Positions 25,598-33,958 of a DNA stretch of 64,000 nt are shown in pieces. Below the pieces are notes generated by a model, which was given only the letters and a program-made list of their open reading frames with translations, was not told the origin of the DNA and did not search any database. Made by a program: the position numbers and the translations under genes. Every line of letters starts with the position of its first letter. Position 1 is the first letter of the stretch. This stretch comes from DASWZN01 sp036404435 (GTDB lineage: Bacteria; Acidobacteriota; Terriglobia; Bryobacterales; Bryobacteraceae): positions 1-64,000 of the forward strand of contig DASWZN010000012.1 in the NCBI GenBank assembly GCA_036404435.1. The letters run 5' to 3'.

Positions 25598-25687
25598 TGG
25601 CGGTGAGGGTGGGATTCGAACCCACGGAGGAGTCACCCCCTCAACGGTTTTCGAGACCGCCCGATTCAACCACTCTCGCACCTCACC
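25598..25687 (-). tRNA. tRNA-Ser(CGA)
   Basis: 90 nt on the minus strand. Acceptor stem GGTGAGG pairs with CCTCACC, discriminator G, encoded CCA (25598-25600). The anticodon loop CTCGAAA gives CGA, reading UCG serine codons. A long variable arm and the T-arm GTGGG-TTCGAAT-CCCAC are present. Its 3' end lies 7 bases from the YeeE remnant, a typical boundary of integrated DNA. Confidence 0.95.
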
Positions 25688-25739
25688 GGCTCGGGACGGG
25701 GTCTGTTCTTAGTATACTGAACCCCCGCCGCGGCGCGCG

Positions 25740-27419
25740 CTATTCCGACCCGATCTTCAACAACTGCTCGGCCTGTTTCAGCGCCTCGCGGGTCAGGCGC
25801 TCGCCCGAGAGCATCCGCCCGATCTCCCGCGTGCGCGCCTCGCCTGCCAGCTCCTCGATCTCGGCTACGGTGCGCCCGCCCGCCTCCTTCTTCTCGACGT
25901 AGAAATGGTGGTCGGCGAAGCCGGCGATCTGCGGCAGGTGCGTCACGCACAGCACCTGGTTCGAAGCCGCCAACTGCTTCAGGCGGCGGCCCACGGTTTC
26001 GGCGGCGCGGCCACCGACCCCGGCGTCCACCTCGTCGAAGACCAGCGTCGGATGGACGCGCTCAGTGCGGCGCCCGGCGGCGGCTACGCAGGTCTTGAGC
26101 GCCAGCGCGATGCGGGAAACCTCGCCGCCCGAAGCGACCTTTTCGAGCGGGCGCGGCTCCTCGCCTACGTTGGGCGAAACCAAAAACTGCACGGCGTCGA
26201 TGCCGCTCTCCGACCACGCCGCCGCGCCGAGCACCACCTGGAATCTCGTGCGCTCCATGGCCAGGCTCGCCAGCTCCGTCTCGACCCGCTTCTCGAGCTT
26301 GCGCGCGGCTTCCCTCCGCCGCTCGGAAAGCGCGCCCGCCGCCTCTTCGAACGCGACCGCCAGCCGCTTCCGCTCGCGCGTCAGCTCGGCCTTGCGCTCG
26401 CCCGCGGTCTCGACCGATTCGATCTCGCCCCGCACCTGGCCGAGGAACGCCAGGATCTGCTCGGCCGTGGCGCCGTACTTGCGGCGCAGCCGTTCGAGGC
26501 CGGCCAGTCGCGATTCGATCTCTTCCAGGCGCGCCGGGTTGGCCTCCAGGTGCGAGAGGTAGTCGCGGACGGCGTAGGAAGCCTCTTCGATGGCGATGGC
26601 GGCGCCCGCCAGTCCTTCCCGCGCCGCTTCCAGTCGCGGGTCGATGCGCAGCAGGTCCTCCAGGCGTCGCAGGGCCACGCGCACCTCGGCCAGCGCGGAT
26701 TCCGGCGCATCGTAGAGGGCCGTGTAGACGGTGTTGGCGGCTTCCTCGAGGCGCGCCGTGTTCTGGAGCACGCGCCGTTCCTGCTCGAGCTCCGCATCTT
26801 CGCCCGGTTTCGGCGCGACGCTCTCGATCTCTTTGCGCTGGAAGTTCCACAGATCGAGCAGCCGCAGCTTTTCCTGCTCGCTCCGCTCCAAGTCTTCCAG
26901 CTCGCGGCTGACTTTCCGCCACTCCTCGAAGGTCGAGGCCACGCGAACGGCCGGATCCGCCGAGCCGGCGAAAGCGTCCAGCATGGCGAGCTGGGCGCCG
27001 GCGGCAAACAGCATCTGCTGTTCGTGTTGCCCGTGGATGTCGCCCAGGAACGGCGCCAGATCCCGGAGCAGGCCGACCGTGATGGGGCGGCTGCCGGCGA
27101 AGGCGCGCGACTTGCCTTCCGCCGAGATCTCGCGCTCGAGAATCAGCTCGCCGTCCTCGGCTTCGAGGCCCGCGGATTCGAGCAGGCGCGTGAACGCCGC
27201 CTCCCGCGGAACCTCGAAGACGCCCGAGATGCGCGCCCGCGCTGCGCCCGTCCGCACCGATTCCTGAGACGCGCGCCCGCCGAACAAAAGCCCCAGCGCA
27301 TCCACTACGATCGACTTTCCGCTGCCCGTTTCCCCGGTCAGCAGATTGAGCCCACGCTGGAACCGCACCTGCACGCGCTCGATGACGGCGTAGTTCTCGA
27401 CCACCAACTCGAGGAGCAT
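25740..27419 (-). CDS. recN: DNA repair protein RecN
   Basis: 559-aa SMC-like ATPase that helps tether and repair double-strand breaks. Walker A GETGSGKS near residue 30, coiled-coil arms from about 160 to 360, ABC signature SGGEVSR near 433 and Walker B LVFDEVDAGVGG near 465, with a final GHLPQIA-like THLPQIAGFADHH switch. Length is normal. The start ATG follows a perfect TATAAT (27427-27432, minus strand) by only 7 bases with no ribosome site, so a leaderless transcript is likely. No LexA-type box was recognised nearby. Divergent from tolQ. Confidence 0.95.
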   Translation of the reverse strand: MLLELVVENYAVIERVQVRFQRGLNLLTGETGSGKSIVVDALGLLFGGRASQESVRTGAARARISGVFEVPREAAFTRLLESAGLEAEDGELILEREISAEGKSRAFAGSRPITVGLLRDLAPFLGDIHGQHEQQMLFAAGAQLAMLDAFAGSADPAVRVASTFEEWRKVSRELEDLERSEQEKLRLLDLWNFQRKEIESVAPKPGEDAELEQERRVLQNTARLEEAANTVYTALYDAPESALAEVRVALRRLEDLLRIDPRLEAAREGLAGAAIAIEEASYAVRDYLSHLEANPARLEEIESRLAGLERLRRKYGATAEQILAFLGQVRGEIESVETAGERKAELTRERKRLAVAFEEAAGALSERRREAARKLEKRVETELASLAMERTRFQVVLGAAAWSESGIDAVQFLVSPNVGEEPRPLEKVASGGEVSRIALALKTCVAAAGRRTERVHPTLVFDEVDAGVGGRAAETVGRRLKQLAASNQVLCVTHLPQIAGFADHHFYVEKKEAGGRTVAEIEELAGEARTREIGRMLSGERLTREALKQAEQLLKIGSE

Positions 27420-27426
27420 CGAGGAG

Positions 27427-27432
27427 ATTATA
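27427..27432 (-). promoter_or_regulatory. -10 hexamer of leaderless recN
   Basis: TATAAT on the minus strand, 7 bases before the recN ATG; transcription would begin at or next to the start codon. Confidence 0.6.
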
Positions 27433-27552
27433 GACCGGAAAGCGTCCGTCGTGGCGCAAGCTCATCGGCGTCCCTCCGCGTTGCGAAGAGCTGAAGAGGA
27501 CAATCTGAAGCTTATCCCACGCGGCCGGTGCGCGCTGTCCGTGCCGGACCGC

Positions 27553-27558
27553 TATGAT
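27553..27558 (+). promoter_or_regulatory. -10 hexamer of the tol-pal operon
   Basis: GCTATGAT: TATGAT 22 bases before the tolQ start, leaving room for a short leader with the strong AGGGAGGAG ribosome site (27567-27575). Confidence 0.5.
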
Positions 27559-27580
27559 AGGAATTCAGGGAGGAGCCTGT

Positions 27581-28270
27581 TTGAATCCGCTCTCGACGCC
27601 CGCTGCATTCTTGTTGCAGTACAGCATCTGGGACATGGTGAGTCGTGCCAAGCCTTTGCAACTCACCGTGTTCGGCATTCTGCTGATCGCTTCCATCGTC
27701 TCGTGGGCGATCGTCTTCTCCAAGTGGATGAGCTTTGGGAAGGCGCGCTCGGCCAACGGGCGCTTCCTGCGGGCGTTTCGCAAAGCCTCCGGCCTTCAGG
27801 CCGTGGCGGTTGTGAGCGAACAGTTCCGGCCCTGCCCGCTCGCCACCGTTTTCGACTTCGGCTACGACGAGGTCACCCACCAGATCAAAGCGCGCGGCAG
27901 CGTGACCAACCAGGTGGCCCTGGAACGCGCGCTGCAGCTCGGCGTCAGCGAGGAAGTCGGCAAGCTCGAGCGCAACATGAACTGGCTGGCCACCACGGCC
28001 ACGGTAAGTCCGTTCATCGGCCTGTTCGGCACGGTGTGGGGCATCATCGACGCCTTCCAGGGTCTCGGCCTGGCGGGCAGCGCCAGCCTGCGTGCGGTGG
28101 CTCCCGGCATTTCGGAAGCGCTGGTCGCGACGGCCATGGGCCTCGCGGCGGCCATCCCCGCCGCCATTTTCTACAACTACTACGGGTACGTCATTCGCGA
28201 GATCGGCGCGCGGATGGAGGATTTCTGCCTGGAGTTCCTCAACCTCTCGGAAAGGAACTTCGAGGGATAA
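27581..28270 (+). CDS. tolQ: TolQ, proton-channel subunit of Tol-Pal
   Basis: 229-aa MotA/TolQ/ExbB inner-membrane protein that with TolR uses the proton gradient to energise outer-membrane constriction at division. TM1 is LTVFGILLIASIVSWAIVF (near residue 30); TM2 and TM3 flank the conserved TVSPFIGLFGTVWGIIDAF (near 145) and SEALVATAMGLAAAIPA (near 180). TTG 27581 is favoured because AGGGAGGAG ends five bases before it; ATG 27554 lies upstream of that site. First gene of the cluster. Confidence 0.92.
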   Translation: MNPLSTPAAFLLQYSIWDMVSRAKPLQLTVFGILLIASIVSWAIVFSKWMSFGKARSANGRFLRAFRKASGLQAVAVVSEQFRPCPLATVFDFGYDEVTHQIKARGSVTNQVALERALQLGVSEEVGKLERNMNWLATTATVSPFIGLFGTVWGIIDAFQGLGLAGSASLRAVAPGISEALVATAMGLAAAIPAAIFYNYYGYVIREIGARMEDFCLEFLNLSERNFEG

Positions 28271-28273
28271 GCG

Positions 28274-28729
28274 ATGGCCTTCTCGATGGGCGGCAACGCG
28301 GGTTTCGGCCGCAGCCGGTTCCGCGGCATGAACGCGCTGGCCGAGATGAACATCGTCCCGCTGGTGGATGTCGTCATGGTGCTGCTGGTGATTTTCATGC
28401 TGACCGCGCACGTGATGGAGTTCGGCATGGAAGTCGATGTGCCGGCGGTCAACCAGTCGCGGACCTCCGCCCAGGAGCTCCCCGTCGTCACCGTCACCAA
28501 GAGCGGCGCGCTATACCTCAACGACAAGGAGATCAAACTCCTCGAGCTCGGCGACGCGGTCAAACAGCGGTTCGGCGCTGTGACCGGGGTCTACGTGCGG
28601 GCCGACAAGGATGCCATCTGGGACGTGATCGCGCAGGTGGTGAGCACCCTGAACGAGGCGCACATCAAGAACATCAACATGGTCACGCAGCCGGTGGACG
28701 AAGCCGAGAAGGGCGCCGGGCGGCGCTGA
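28274..28729 (+). CDS. tolR: TolR/ExbD, proton-channel partner
   Basis: 151 aa. One N-terminal TM carries the proton-binding Asp in NIVPLVDVVMVLLVIFMLTA (D32 region), then a periplasmic domain with ALYLNDKEI. Starts 3 bases after tolQ ends and precedes the TonB-like gene. Forms the TolQ-TolR motor. Confidence 0.92.
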   Translation: MAFSMGGNAGFGRSRFRGMNALAEMNIVPLVDVVMVLLVIFMLTAHVMEFGMEVDVPAVNQSRTSAQELPVVTVTKSGALYLNDKEIKLLELGDAVKQRFGAVTGVYVRADKDAIWDVIAQVVSTLNEAHIKNINMVTQPVDEAEKGAGRR

Positions 28730-28734
28730 GCGAC

Positions 28735-29523
28735 ATGTCCGGACGGGTCGACACTCTCGAACAGCACGACCGGTTGAGCCGGTTCTTTGCGCTTTCCACG
28801 GGGTTGCATGTAGTGTTGTTTTCGTCGATCGCGATCTACAGCTCGCTCGGCATGCACGGAGGATTGGAGTGGGGCAACCCCCATTCGCCGGGCGGCTCGT
28901 CGGTGGGAATCACGCCGATCCGGCAGATTCCGCTGCCGGGGCGCACGGGTCCCACCAACCCCCTGGCCGACAACACCACGTCCCACGTGCCTCTGCCTCC
29001 CAAGCCGGAGCCGAAGAAGGCGCCGGCCGTCGATCCGGACGCCCTGCCCATCCCGGCGCACAAAGTGCCGCGCAAGCCGACCTACACCCGCCCCCAGCAG
29101 TACTCGCAATATCGCTCTTCGCCCGACCGTCCCAACCAGCTCTACAGCAGCTCCGGCCAGGCCCTCAGCTCGCCGATGTACGGCCAGCAGGCCGGCACGG
29201 GCGGTGTGCAAATGGGGACGGCCAGCGCGTTCGGATATCGTTTCGGCGGATACCGCGACCTGATCGAGCAGCGCGTCGCCCAGAAGTGGCGCACCGAAGA
29301 CATCGACTCGCGGATTCAGACCGCGCCCACGGTGATCGTCACCTTCGAGATCCAAAGCAGCGGCTCGATCGGCACTGTGAAGATCCTGCAAGGGAGCGGC
29401 AACCGCACGCTGGACTACTCCGCGCAGCGGGCCATCTATGAGGCGGCGCCTTTCCCGCCGCTTCCCCAGGGGTACGAGCGCACGAGCGCTAACATCGAGA
29501 TCTGGTTCACACTGAAGCGATGA
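28735..29523 (+). CDS. TonB/TolA-like energy-transducing protein
   Basis: 262-aa protein at the tolA position. A short cytoplasmic tail, single TM near residues 18-38 (LSTGLHVVLFSSIAIYSSLG), a Pro/Lys-rich periplasmic linker (about 75-130) and a TonB C-terminal domain (170-262) with FEIQSSGSIGTVKILQGSG and the final PFPPLPQGYE. Classical TolA has a long Ala/Lys helical domain; here the linker is short and proline-rich, so the gene is TonB-like in form while its place between TolR and TolB argues for the TolA job. Its stop overlaps tolB (ATGA). Confidence 0.85.
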   Translation: MSGRVDTLEQHDRLSRFFALSTGLHVVLFSSIAIYSSLGMHGGLEWGNPHSPGGSSVGITPIRQIPLPGRTGPTNPLADNTTSHVPLPPKPEPKKAPAVDPDALPIPAHKVPRKPTYTRPQQYSQYRSSPDRPNQLYSSSGQALSSPMYGQQAGTGGVQMGTASAFGYRFGGYRDLIEQRVAQKWRTEDIDSRIQTAPTVIVTFEIQSSGSIGTVKILQGSGNRTLDYSAQRAIYEAAPFPPLPQGYERTSANIEIWFTLKR

Positions 29524-30896
29524 GAAGACAAACCGTTTGGATCGCCGCTTTCTGCGTTGCCGCAGCGGCGCTCGTCGTCTGGGCGCAGCAGAGCGACGTC
29601 GTCATCCATATCGTAGGAGGAGAGCGCAAGGCTCTGGCAGTGCCGGACCTGCGCGGCTCGGGCGAGGCGCAGCAGTACATGAACGCCTTCAACGAGACGC
29701 TGTGGAACGATCTGGACAGCTCCGGCATCTTCCGCCTGATTCCCAAGAGCCTGTACTGGCTGCAGACGCCGCAGCAGCCGCAGGACTTTCGCCCGGAGCC
29801 GCCCGCGGCGCGATCCAGCGCCAACGTCCGTCCGAACGGAGGGGGCCTGTGGCTTTCCGACTGGGCATCGCCGCCGGTGAGCGCCGGCTATCTGGCCTTC
29901 GGCTACACCGGCGCCGAGTCTGGCCAGTTCGTTTTGCGCGGCTGGCTCTACAACGCCGGCCAGCCGCTGGCCGCCGCCAAAGTCCTCGGGAAGACCTATC
30001 TGGAACCGCTGGGAGAGGACGGCGCCCGCAAGGTGGCGCACGAGTTTGCGGCCGACATCCTCCAGCAGTTCGGCACCCCCAGCCTGTGGAACACGAAGAT
30101 CTACTTCACCAGCGAGCGCGCCCGCGGCCTCAAAGAGATCTGGTCGGTGGACGCCGACGGTTCGAACCAGAAGCAGCTCACTTTCTACAAGTCCTTGTCC
30201 ATCATGCCCGCCGTCTCGCCGGACGGCACGCGCCTGGCGTTCTGCAGCTTCGCGCACGGCAGTCCGGCGATTCAGGTCCTGTCGCTTGAGACAGGAAGAC
30301 GAATCCCTTTCTATAATGAAGTTTCACCGCTGACAGCGACCCCGGAATTCACCCCGGACGGGAAGCAGATCTTATTTGCTTCTTCTGTCACGGGCTGGGC
30401 TCAGATTTACATCGCGAATCTGGATGGAAGCGGAATGCGCCGGGTCACCTACTCGAAGGCCATCGACATGGAGCCGAAGGTGAATCCGAAGACGGGCACG
30501 GAGATGGTGTTCATCTCGGACCGCTCGGGAATGCCGCAGATCTACCGCATGAGCATGGAGGGCAGCGACGTGCAGAGGCTGAGCGACGGGGAAGGCGAGG
30601 CCGTGAATCCGGCCTGGAACCCCGACGGCCAGCACATCGCGTTCTCCTGGACCAAGGGGTACGCCCCCGGCCACTACAACGTTTTCATCATGGACGTTGC
30701 GACCCGGACGTACAATCAGTTAACCCACGACGCGGGTCGCAACGAACACCCGAGTTGGGCGCCGGACGGGGCCCATATCGTTTTCTCGTCCAACCGCAGC
30801 GGTTCCGAGCAGATCTGGACCATGCTGGCGGACGGGACCCAGCTCAAGCAACTGACCACGCAGGGCATCAACACTCAGCCTGTGTGGGGAAAGTAG
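29520..30896 (+). CDS. tolB: TolB, periplasmic beta-propeller of Tol-Pal
   Basis: 458 aa with a Sec signal (cleavage after VVWAQ, near residue 22), TolB N-terminal domain to about 190, then six-bladed propeller repeats with the WSVDADGSNQKQLTFY, IYIANLDGSGMRRVTY, IYRMSMEGSDVQRLS and IWTMLADGTQLKQLT blades. Binds Pal and the TonB-box-like segment of TolA. ATG 29520 overlaps the upstream stop. Confidence 0.94.
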   Translation: MRRQTVWIAAFCVAAAALVVWAQQSDVVIHIVGGERKALAVPDLRGSGEAQQYMNAFNETLWNDLDSSGIFRLIPKSLYWLQTPQQPQDFRPEPPAARSSANVRPNGGGLWLSDWASPPVSAGYLAFGYTGAESGQFVLRGWLYNAGQPLAAAKVLGKTYLEPLGEDGARKVAHEFAADILQQFGTPSLWNTKIYFTSERARGLKEIWSVDADGSNQKQLTFYKSLSIMPAVSPDGTRLAFCSFAHGSPAIQVLSLETGRRIPFYNEVSPLTATPEFTPDGKQILFASSVTGWAQIYIANLDGSGMRRVTYSKAIDMEPKVNPKTGTEMVFISDRSGMPQIYRMSMEGSDVQRLSDGEGEAVNPAWNPDGQHIAFSWTKGYAPGHYNVFIMDVATRTYNQLTHDAGRNEHPSWAPDGAHIVFSSNRSGSEQIWTMLADGTQLKQLTTQGINTQPVWGK

Positions 30897-30939
30897 AGAA
30901 TGAGAAAGAACGAGATCGACTTCGAGGAGGCACTTCAGG

Positions 30940-31716
30940 ATGACTAAGCGCAAGATCGGTGCTGTGTTGTTGTCCGTCTCTCTGATTCTGTTCGCGGCCG
31001 GCTGCAAGAAGAAGGTACCGCCGCCGCCACCACCGCCGCCGCCGGCAGCGACGCCGACGCCGACGCCGCCACCGCCCAAGCCCGCCATTCAGTTCTCGGC
31101 CGAGCCGGGCACCATCGAGAGCGGCCAGTCCGCCACTCTCCGCTGGTCGGTGAGCGATGCTACCGACATTTCCATCGCGCCGGGAATCGGGACCGTGACC
31201 GCCCGGGGCGAGCGCCAGGTTTCGCCAACCGATACGACGACCTATACCTTGACCGCCAGCGGCCCGGGAGGGAGCGACACCGCCACGGCCACCGTGACCG
31301 TGACCGCGCCGCCGCCGCCACCGTCCACGCCGACGCCGGCGCCCAAGAAGACTCTCAGCGAGCTTCTTTCGAGCGAGGTGCAGGACGCCTACTTCGACTA
31401 CGACAAGAGCGATATTCGCGATGACGCCCGGGCCGCTCTGACCCACGACGCGGAGTCGCTGAAGCAGATCTTTACGGAGATTCCCGACGCGGTCGTGCAG
31501 ATCGAAGGCAATTGCGACGAACGCGGATCTGCCGAATACAACATCGGTCTGGGCGACCGCCGCGCCACGGCCGCTAAGGACTTCCTGGTGCAGTTGGGCG
31601 TTCCCGCCGACAAGCTGAAGACAGTCAGCTATGGCAAGGAGCGGCCGGTGTGCACCGAGTCCAATGAGGAGTGCTACCAAAAGAACCGGCACGACCATTT
31701 CGCGGCGGCTCAATAA
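30940..31716 (+). CDS. pal: Peptidoglycan-associated lipoprotein Pal
   Basis: 258-aa lipoprotein: lipobox LFAAG-C with C22, then a basic KKK and a long polyproline/PT linker (26-46). Residues 48-125 form an Ig-like beta domain (FSAEPGTIESGQSATLRWS), a second Pro-rich hinge follows, and the OmpA-like peptidoglycan-binding domain occupies about 140-258 with FDYDKSDIR and GNCDERGSAEYNIGLGDRRA. The extra Ig-like domain is absent from E. coli Pal. AGGAGG (30926-30931) precedes the start. Anchors the outer membrane to the wall. Confidence 0.93.
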   Translation: MTKRKIGAVLLSVSLILFAAGCKKKVPPPPPPPPPAATPTPTPPPPKPAIQFSAEPGTIESGQSATLRWSVSDATDISIAPGIGTVTARGERQVSPTDTTTYTLTASGPGGSDTATATVTVTAPPPPPSTPTPAPKKTLSELLSSEVQDAYFDYDKSDIRDDARAALTHDAESLKQIFTEIPDAVVQIEGNCDERGSAEYNIGLGDRRATAAKDFLVQLGVPADKLKTVSYGKERPVCTESNEECYQKNRHDHFAAAQ

Positions 31717-31725
31717 GCCGGCCGC

Positions 31726-31759
31726 AAAACCGGGGACAGCATACCCTGTCCCCGGTTTT
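31726..31759 (+). terminator. Hairpin between pal and cpoB
   Basis: Perfect 14-bp inverted repeat AAAACCGGGGACAG / CTGTCCCCGGTTTT with a 6-base loop; the right arm ends in TTTT, so it can act as an intrinsic terminator or attenuator lowering cpoB-deoC expression. The CCGGGGACAG core also looks like a dispersed palindrome. Confidence 0.65.
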
Positions 31760-31777
31760 CCCTAGGAGGATCTCGAA

Positions 31778-32641
31778 ATGCGTTCCTTAGCGCTTGGCTT
31801 GTTCGTTCTGTGTCTGCTTCCCTGTCTCACTTTCGCTCAGAAGAGAGAGTTTGTCGATTTGCAGCGCGACGTCGCCGCGCTTCAGGACCAAGTGCGCAGC
31901 CTGCAACAATCCGACAGCGAGAATATGGGCAAGATCACGGCCCTGTTGCAGCAGGCGATCGACAGCATCAACAAGGTGAACACCAACATCGCCCTCCTCG
32001 ACAAGAGCCTGTCCAGCCCGGTGGCGTCCGTCGGGACTAAGGTCGATTCCATGGCCAACGAATTCCAGTCCATGCGCGTCTCTCTGGACGACGTCACCTC
32101 GAAGCTCGCCAAGCTTCAGCAGGGCCTGATCGACCTGAACAATACCGTGAAGGTCATCTCGGCGCCGCCCGCTCCGCCCGCACCGGCCGGCGGTACACCA
32201 GGCGCCTCCGCCGCTCCGCCGGCGGGCGTCACCTCCGAGTCGCTCTACGCCAACGCCATGCGCGACAAGGACAGCGGCAATTACGACATCGCGCAGAAGG
32301 AGTACAGCGACTACCTGACGTTCTATGGCAGCTCCGAGATGGCGCCCAACGCGCAGTATTACGTCGGCGAGATCTATTACACCCGGAAGGATTACGAGAA
32401 CGCGCTCCAGGCGTTCGATGCGGTGCTCGAGCGCTTCCCGGACAACAACAAGACGCTGGACGCCATGTACATGAAGGGGCGGACCCTTTTCCAGATGGGC
32501 GAGCGCACCAAGGCCGCCAACGAGTTCCGCGCGGTCTACGCCCGGGCTCCGCGTTCGGACCTGGCCGCCAAGGCCAAGGCCCAGTTGGCGAGCATGGGCC
32601 TGACGGTCACTGCCGCCGCGCCCCATCGGAAGAAGCAGTAA
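31778..32641 (+). CDS. cpoB: CpoB/YbgF, Tol-Pal cell-division coordinator
   Basis: 287-aa periplasmic protein. A Sec signal is cleaved after LTFAQ (about 21), a trimeric coiled coil spans 25-125, a Pro/Ala linker 130-150, and the TPR domain 153-275 shows LYANAMRDKDSGNYDIAQKEY and the ALQAFDAVLERFPDNNK repeat. CpoB couples Tol-Pal constriction with septal wall synthesis in E. coli. AGGAGG precedes ATG 31778. Confidence 0.92.
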   Translation: MRSLALGLFVLCLLPCLTFAQKREFVDLQRDVAALQDQVRSLQQSDSENMGKITALLQQAIDSINKVNTNIALLDKSLSSPVASVGTKVDSMANEFQSMRVSLDDVTSKLAKLQQGLIDLNNTVKVISAPPAPPAPAGGTPGASAAPPAGVTSESLYANAMRDKDSGNYDIAQKEYSDYLTFYGSSEMAPNAQYYVGEIYYTRKDYENALQAFDAVLERFPDNNKTLDAMYMKGRTLFQMGERTKAANEFRAVYARAPRSDLAAKAKAQLASMGLTVTAAAPHRKKQ

Positions 32642-32655
32642 CAGGAGCTTCGAGC

Positions 32656-33381
32656 ATGAGCACCGAGCACACCCGCCCGCCGCTGGCGACTTTCGAGGAT
32701 GTGTCGAAGTTGATCGACCACTCGCTACTGCGGCCGGAGCTGCCGGATGCGCAGGTTCTCGAAGGCTGCCGCGTCGCCCGTGAGTATAAGGTGGCGACCG
32801 TGACCGTGCGCCCGTGCGACGTCGACACGGCGGTGCGTGCCATGGAAGGCAGCGGAATTGGAGTGAGCACCGTGGCGGGTTTCCCGCACGGATCGGCCAC
32901 CACCGCCGCCAAGCTTTACGAAGTCCGCGACCTGCTGCGCCGGGGCGCTTGCGAGGTCGACATGGTTCTCAACATCGGCAGGCTCATCTCGCGCCAGTTC
33001 GAGTACGTGGAGACCGAGCTCGCGCAGGCGGCCGCGGCGTGTCACGAAGGCGGCGCGCTGCTGAAAGTGATTCTCGAAAACGCCTACCTCACCGATGAGT
33101 TGAAAATCGTCGCGTGCCGCATTGCCACCAATGCGGGCGCGGATTTCGTGAAGACCTCGACGGGCTACGCTCCGTCCGGCGCTACCATCGAGGATCTCAA
33201 GCTCATGCGCGCCCACGCCGGCCCCAACGTCCGCATCAAGGCGGCGGGAGGCGTTCGCACGCTCGAAGGCGTTCTGGAAGCCTACAAAGTGGGCTGCTCC
33301 CGCATCGGCGCCACCGCCACGGTAGCCATTCTAGAGGCCTGGAAGCGGCAACTCGCGAGCGAATCAGCGCGGAATGCCTAG
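32656..33381 (+). CDS. deoC: Deoxyribose-phosphate aldolase
   Basis: 241-aa class I aldolase splitting deoxyribose-5-P to acetaldehyde and G3P. Catalytic set visible: D102 in EVDMVLNIG, K137 in KVILEN, Schiff-base K166 in FVKTSTGY, and K195 in IKAAGGV. CAGGAG lies before ATG 32656. It follows cpoB by 14 bases and is probably cotranscribed. Its last 18 bases overlap the convergent dinB gene. Confidence 0.94.
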   Translation: MSTEHTRPPLATFEDVSKLIDHSLLRPELPDAQVLEGCRVAREYKVATVTVRPCDVDTAVRAMEGSGIGVSTVAGFPHGSATTAAKLYEVRDLLRRGACEVDMVLNIGRLISRQFEYVETELAQAAAACHEGGALLKVILENAYLTDELKIVACRIATNAGADFVKTSTGYAPSGATIEDLKLMRAHAGPNVRIKAAGGVRTLEGVLEAYKVGCSRIGATATVAILEAWKRQLASESARNA

Positions 33382-33810
33382 CTGATCCAGGTGGTGCAGC
33401 ATGTGCTCCATGTACTGCCGGGCGAGCTGCGCGAGCGGGACGGGTTCATGCTCCCCGATGCGGCACGACGCGGCGGCCGACTCGGGCGGCAAATGCTCCA
33501 GCACGTGAGCGAGCAGGCGGTTCAGCGCTTCCCAGACGTCCAGCAGCATCGGCCAGGGCGCTTCCTGAAACGCCTGGATGCTGACACAGCCATTCTGGTC
33601 GTAGCCCGGCCAGACCAGGCTGCCCGCCAGGGCCGCGCGCACAAAACGCTGGTGGTTGTTGGACGCCGAATCGATCAGATGGCCGATCGCCTGCTTCCGG
33701 GACCAGCCGCCCGGCAGCGCCGGAGCGCTGGCCTCCTGGTCGCTGGTTTCCCGCAGGAGGCGCGCCGCCCGCTCGACAATCCCCGACAGTTCAGCCGCGA
33801 TTTCACGCAT
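33364..33810 (-). CDS. DinB-family four-helix protein
   Basis: 148-aa DinB/YfiT-like metalloprotein fold. Expected metal histidines appear as GHLIDSASNNHQR (near residue 43) and the C-terminal YMEHMLHHLDQL. DinB-fold proteins include thiol-S-transferases using bacillithiol or mycothiol, but most are uncharacterised. ATG 33810 follows TACAAT (33817-33822, minus) by six bases with no ribosome site; a GTG at 33828 would lie inside that promoter. Confidence 0.85.
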   Translation of the reverse strand: MREIAAELSGIVERAARLLRETSDQEASAPALPGGWSRKQAIGHLIDSASNNHQRFVRAALAGSLVWPGYDQNGCVSIQAFQEAPWPMLLDVWEALNRLLAHVLEHLPPESAAASCRIGEHEPVPLAQLARQYMEHMLHHLDQLGIPR

Positions 33811-33816
33811 GGAGAG

Positions 33817-33822
33817 ATTGTA
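33817..33822 (-). promoter_or_regulatory. -10 hexamer of leaderless dinB
   Basis: TACAAT, minus strand, six bases before ATG. Confidence 0.5.
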
Positions 33823-33842
33823 GCCCACGGAGCGTCGCGTGC

Positions 33843-33848
33843 TACGAT
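33843..33848 (+). promoter_or_regulatory. -10 hexamer of tRNA-Leu
   Basis: GCTACGAT: TACGAT 19 bases upstream of the mature tRNA 5' end. Confidence 0.45.
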
Positions 33849-33867
33849 AGCCAATGAAACTGCCTGC

Positions 33868-33956
33868 GCCGGGATGACGGAATTGGCAGACGTACCGGAC
33901 TCAAAATCCGGCGCTCTTCACTGAGCATGAGGGTTCGACCCCCTCTCCCGGCACCA
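33868..33956 (+). tRNA. tRNA-Leu(CAA)
   Basis: 89 nt, acceptor GCCGGGA / TCCCGGC, discriminator A, encoded CCA. Anticodon loop CTCAAAA gives CAA for UUG. A long variable arm and T-loop TTCGACC are present. An orphan RHH gene ends 3 bases past the CCA. Confidence 0.95.
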
Positions 33957-33958
33957 CA

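Noticed and set aside
25599..25902. Protein-coding continuation of the YeeE frame
   Set aside because: It runs through tRNA-Ser and the end of recN on the opposite strand.
26062..27465. 467-codon minus-strand frame within recN
   Set aside because: Arg/Gly/Ala-rich alternative frame of recN with no domain signal.
25905..27494. 529-codon plus-strand open frame
   Set aside because: Antisense shadow of recN, created by high GC at third codon positions.
27451..28734. N-terminal 430 residues of the long frame that contains the TonB-like gene
   Set aside because: They lie out of frame over tolQ and tolR; the TonB-like protein starts at 28735.
31020..31080. GC-rich tandem microsatellite in pal
   Set aside because: It simply encodes the polyproline and PT linker of the lipoprotein.
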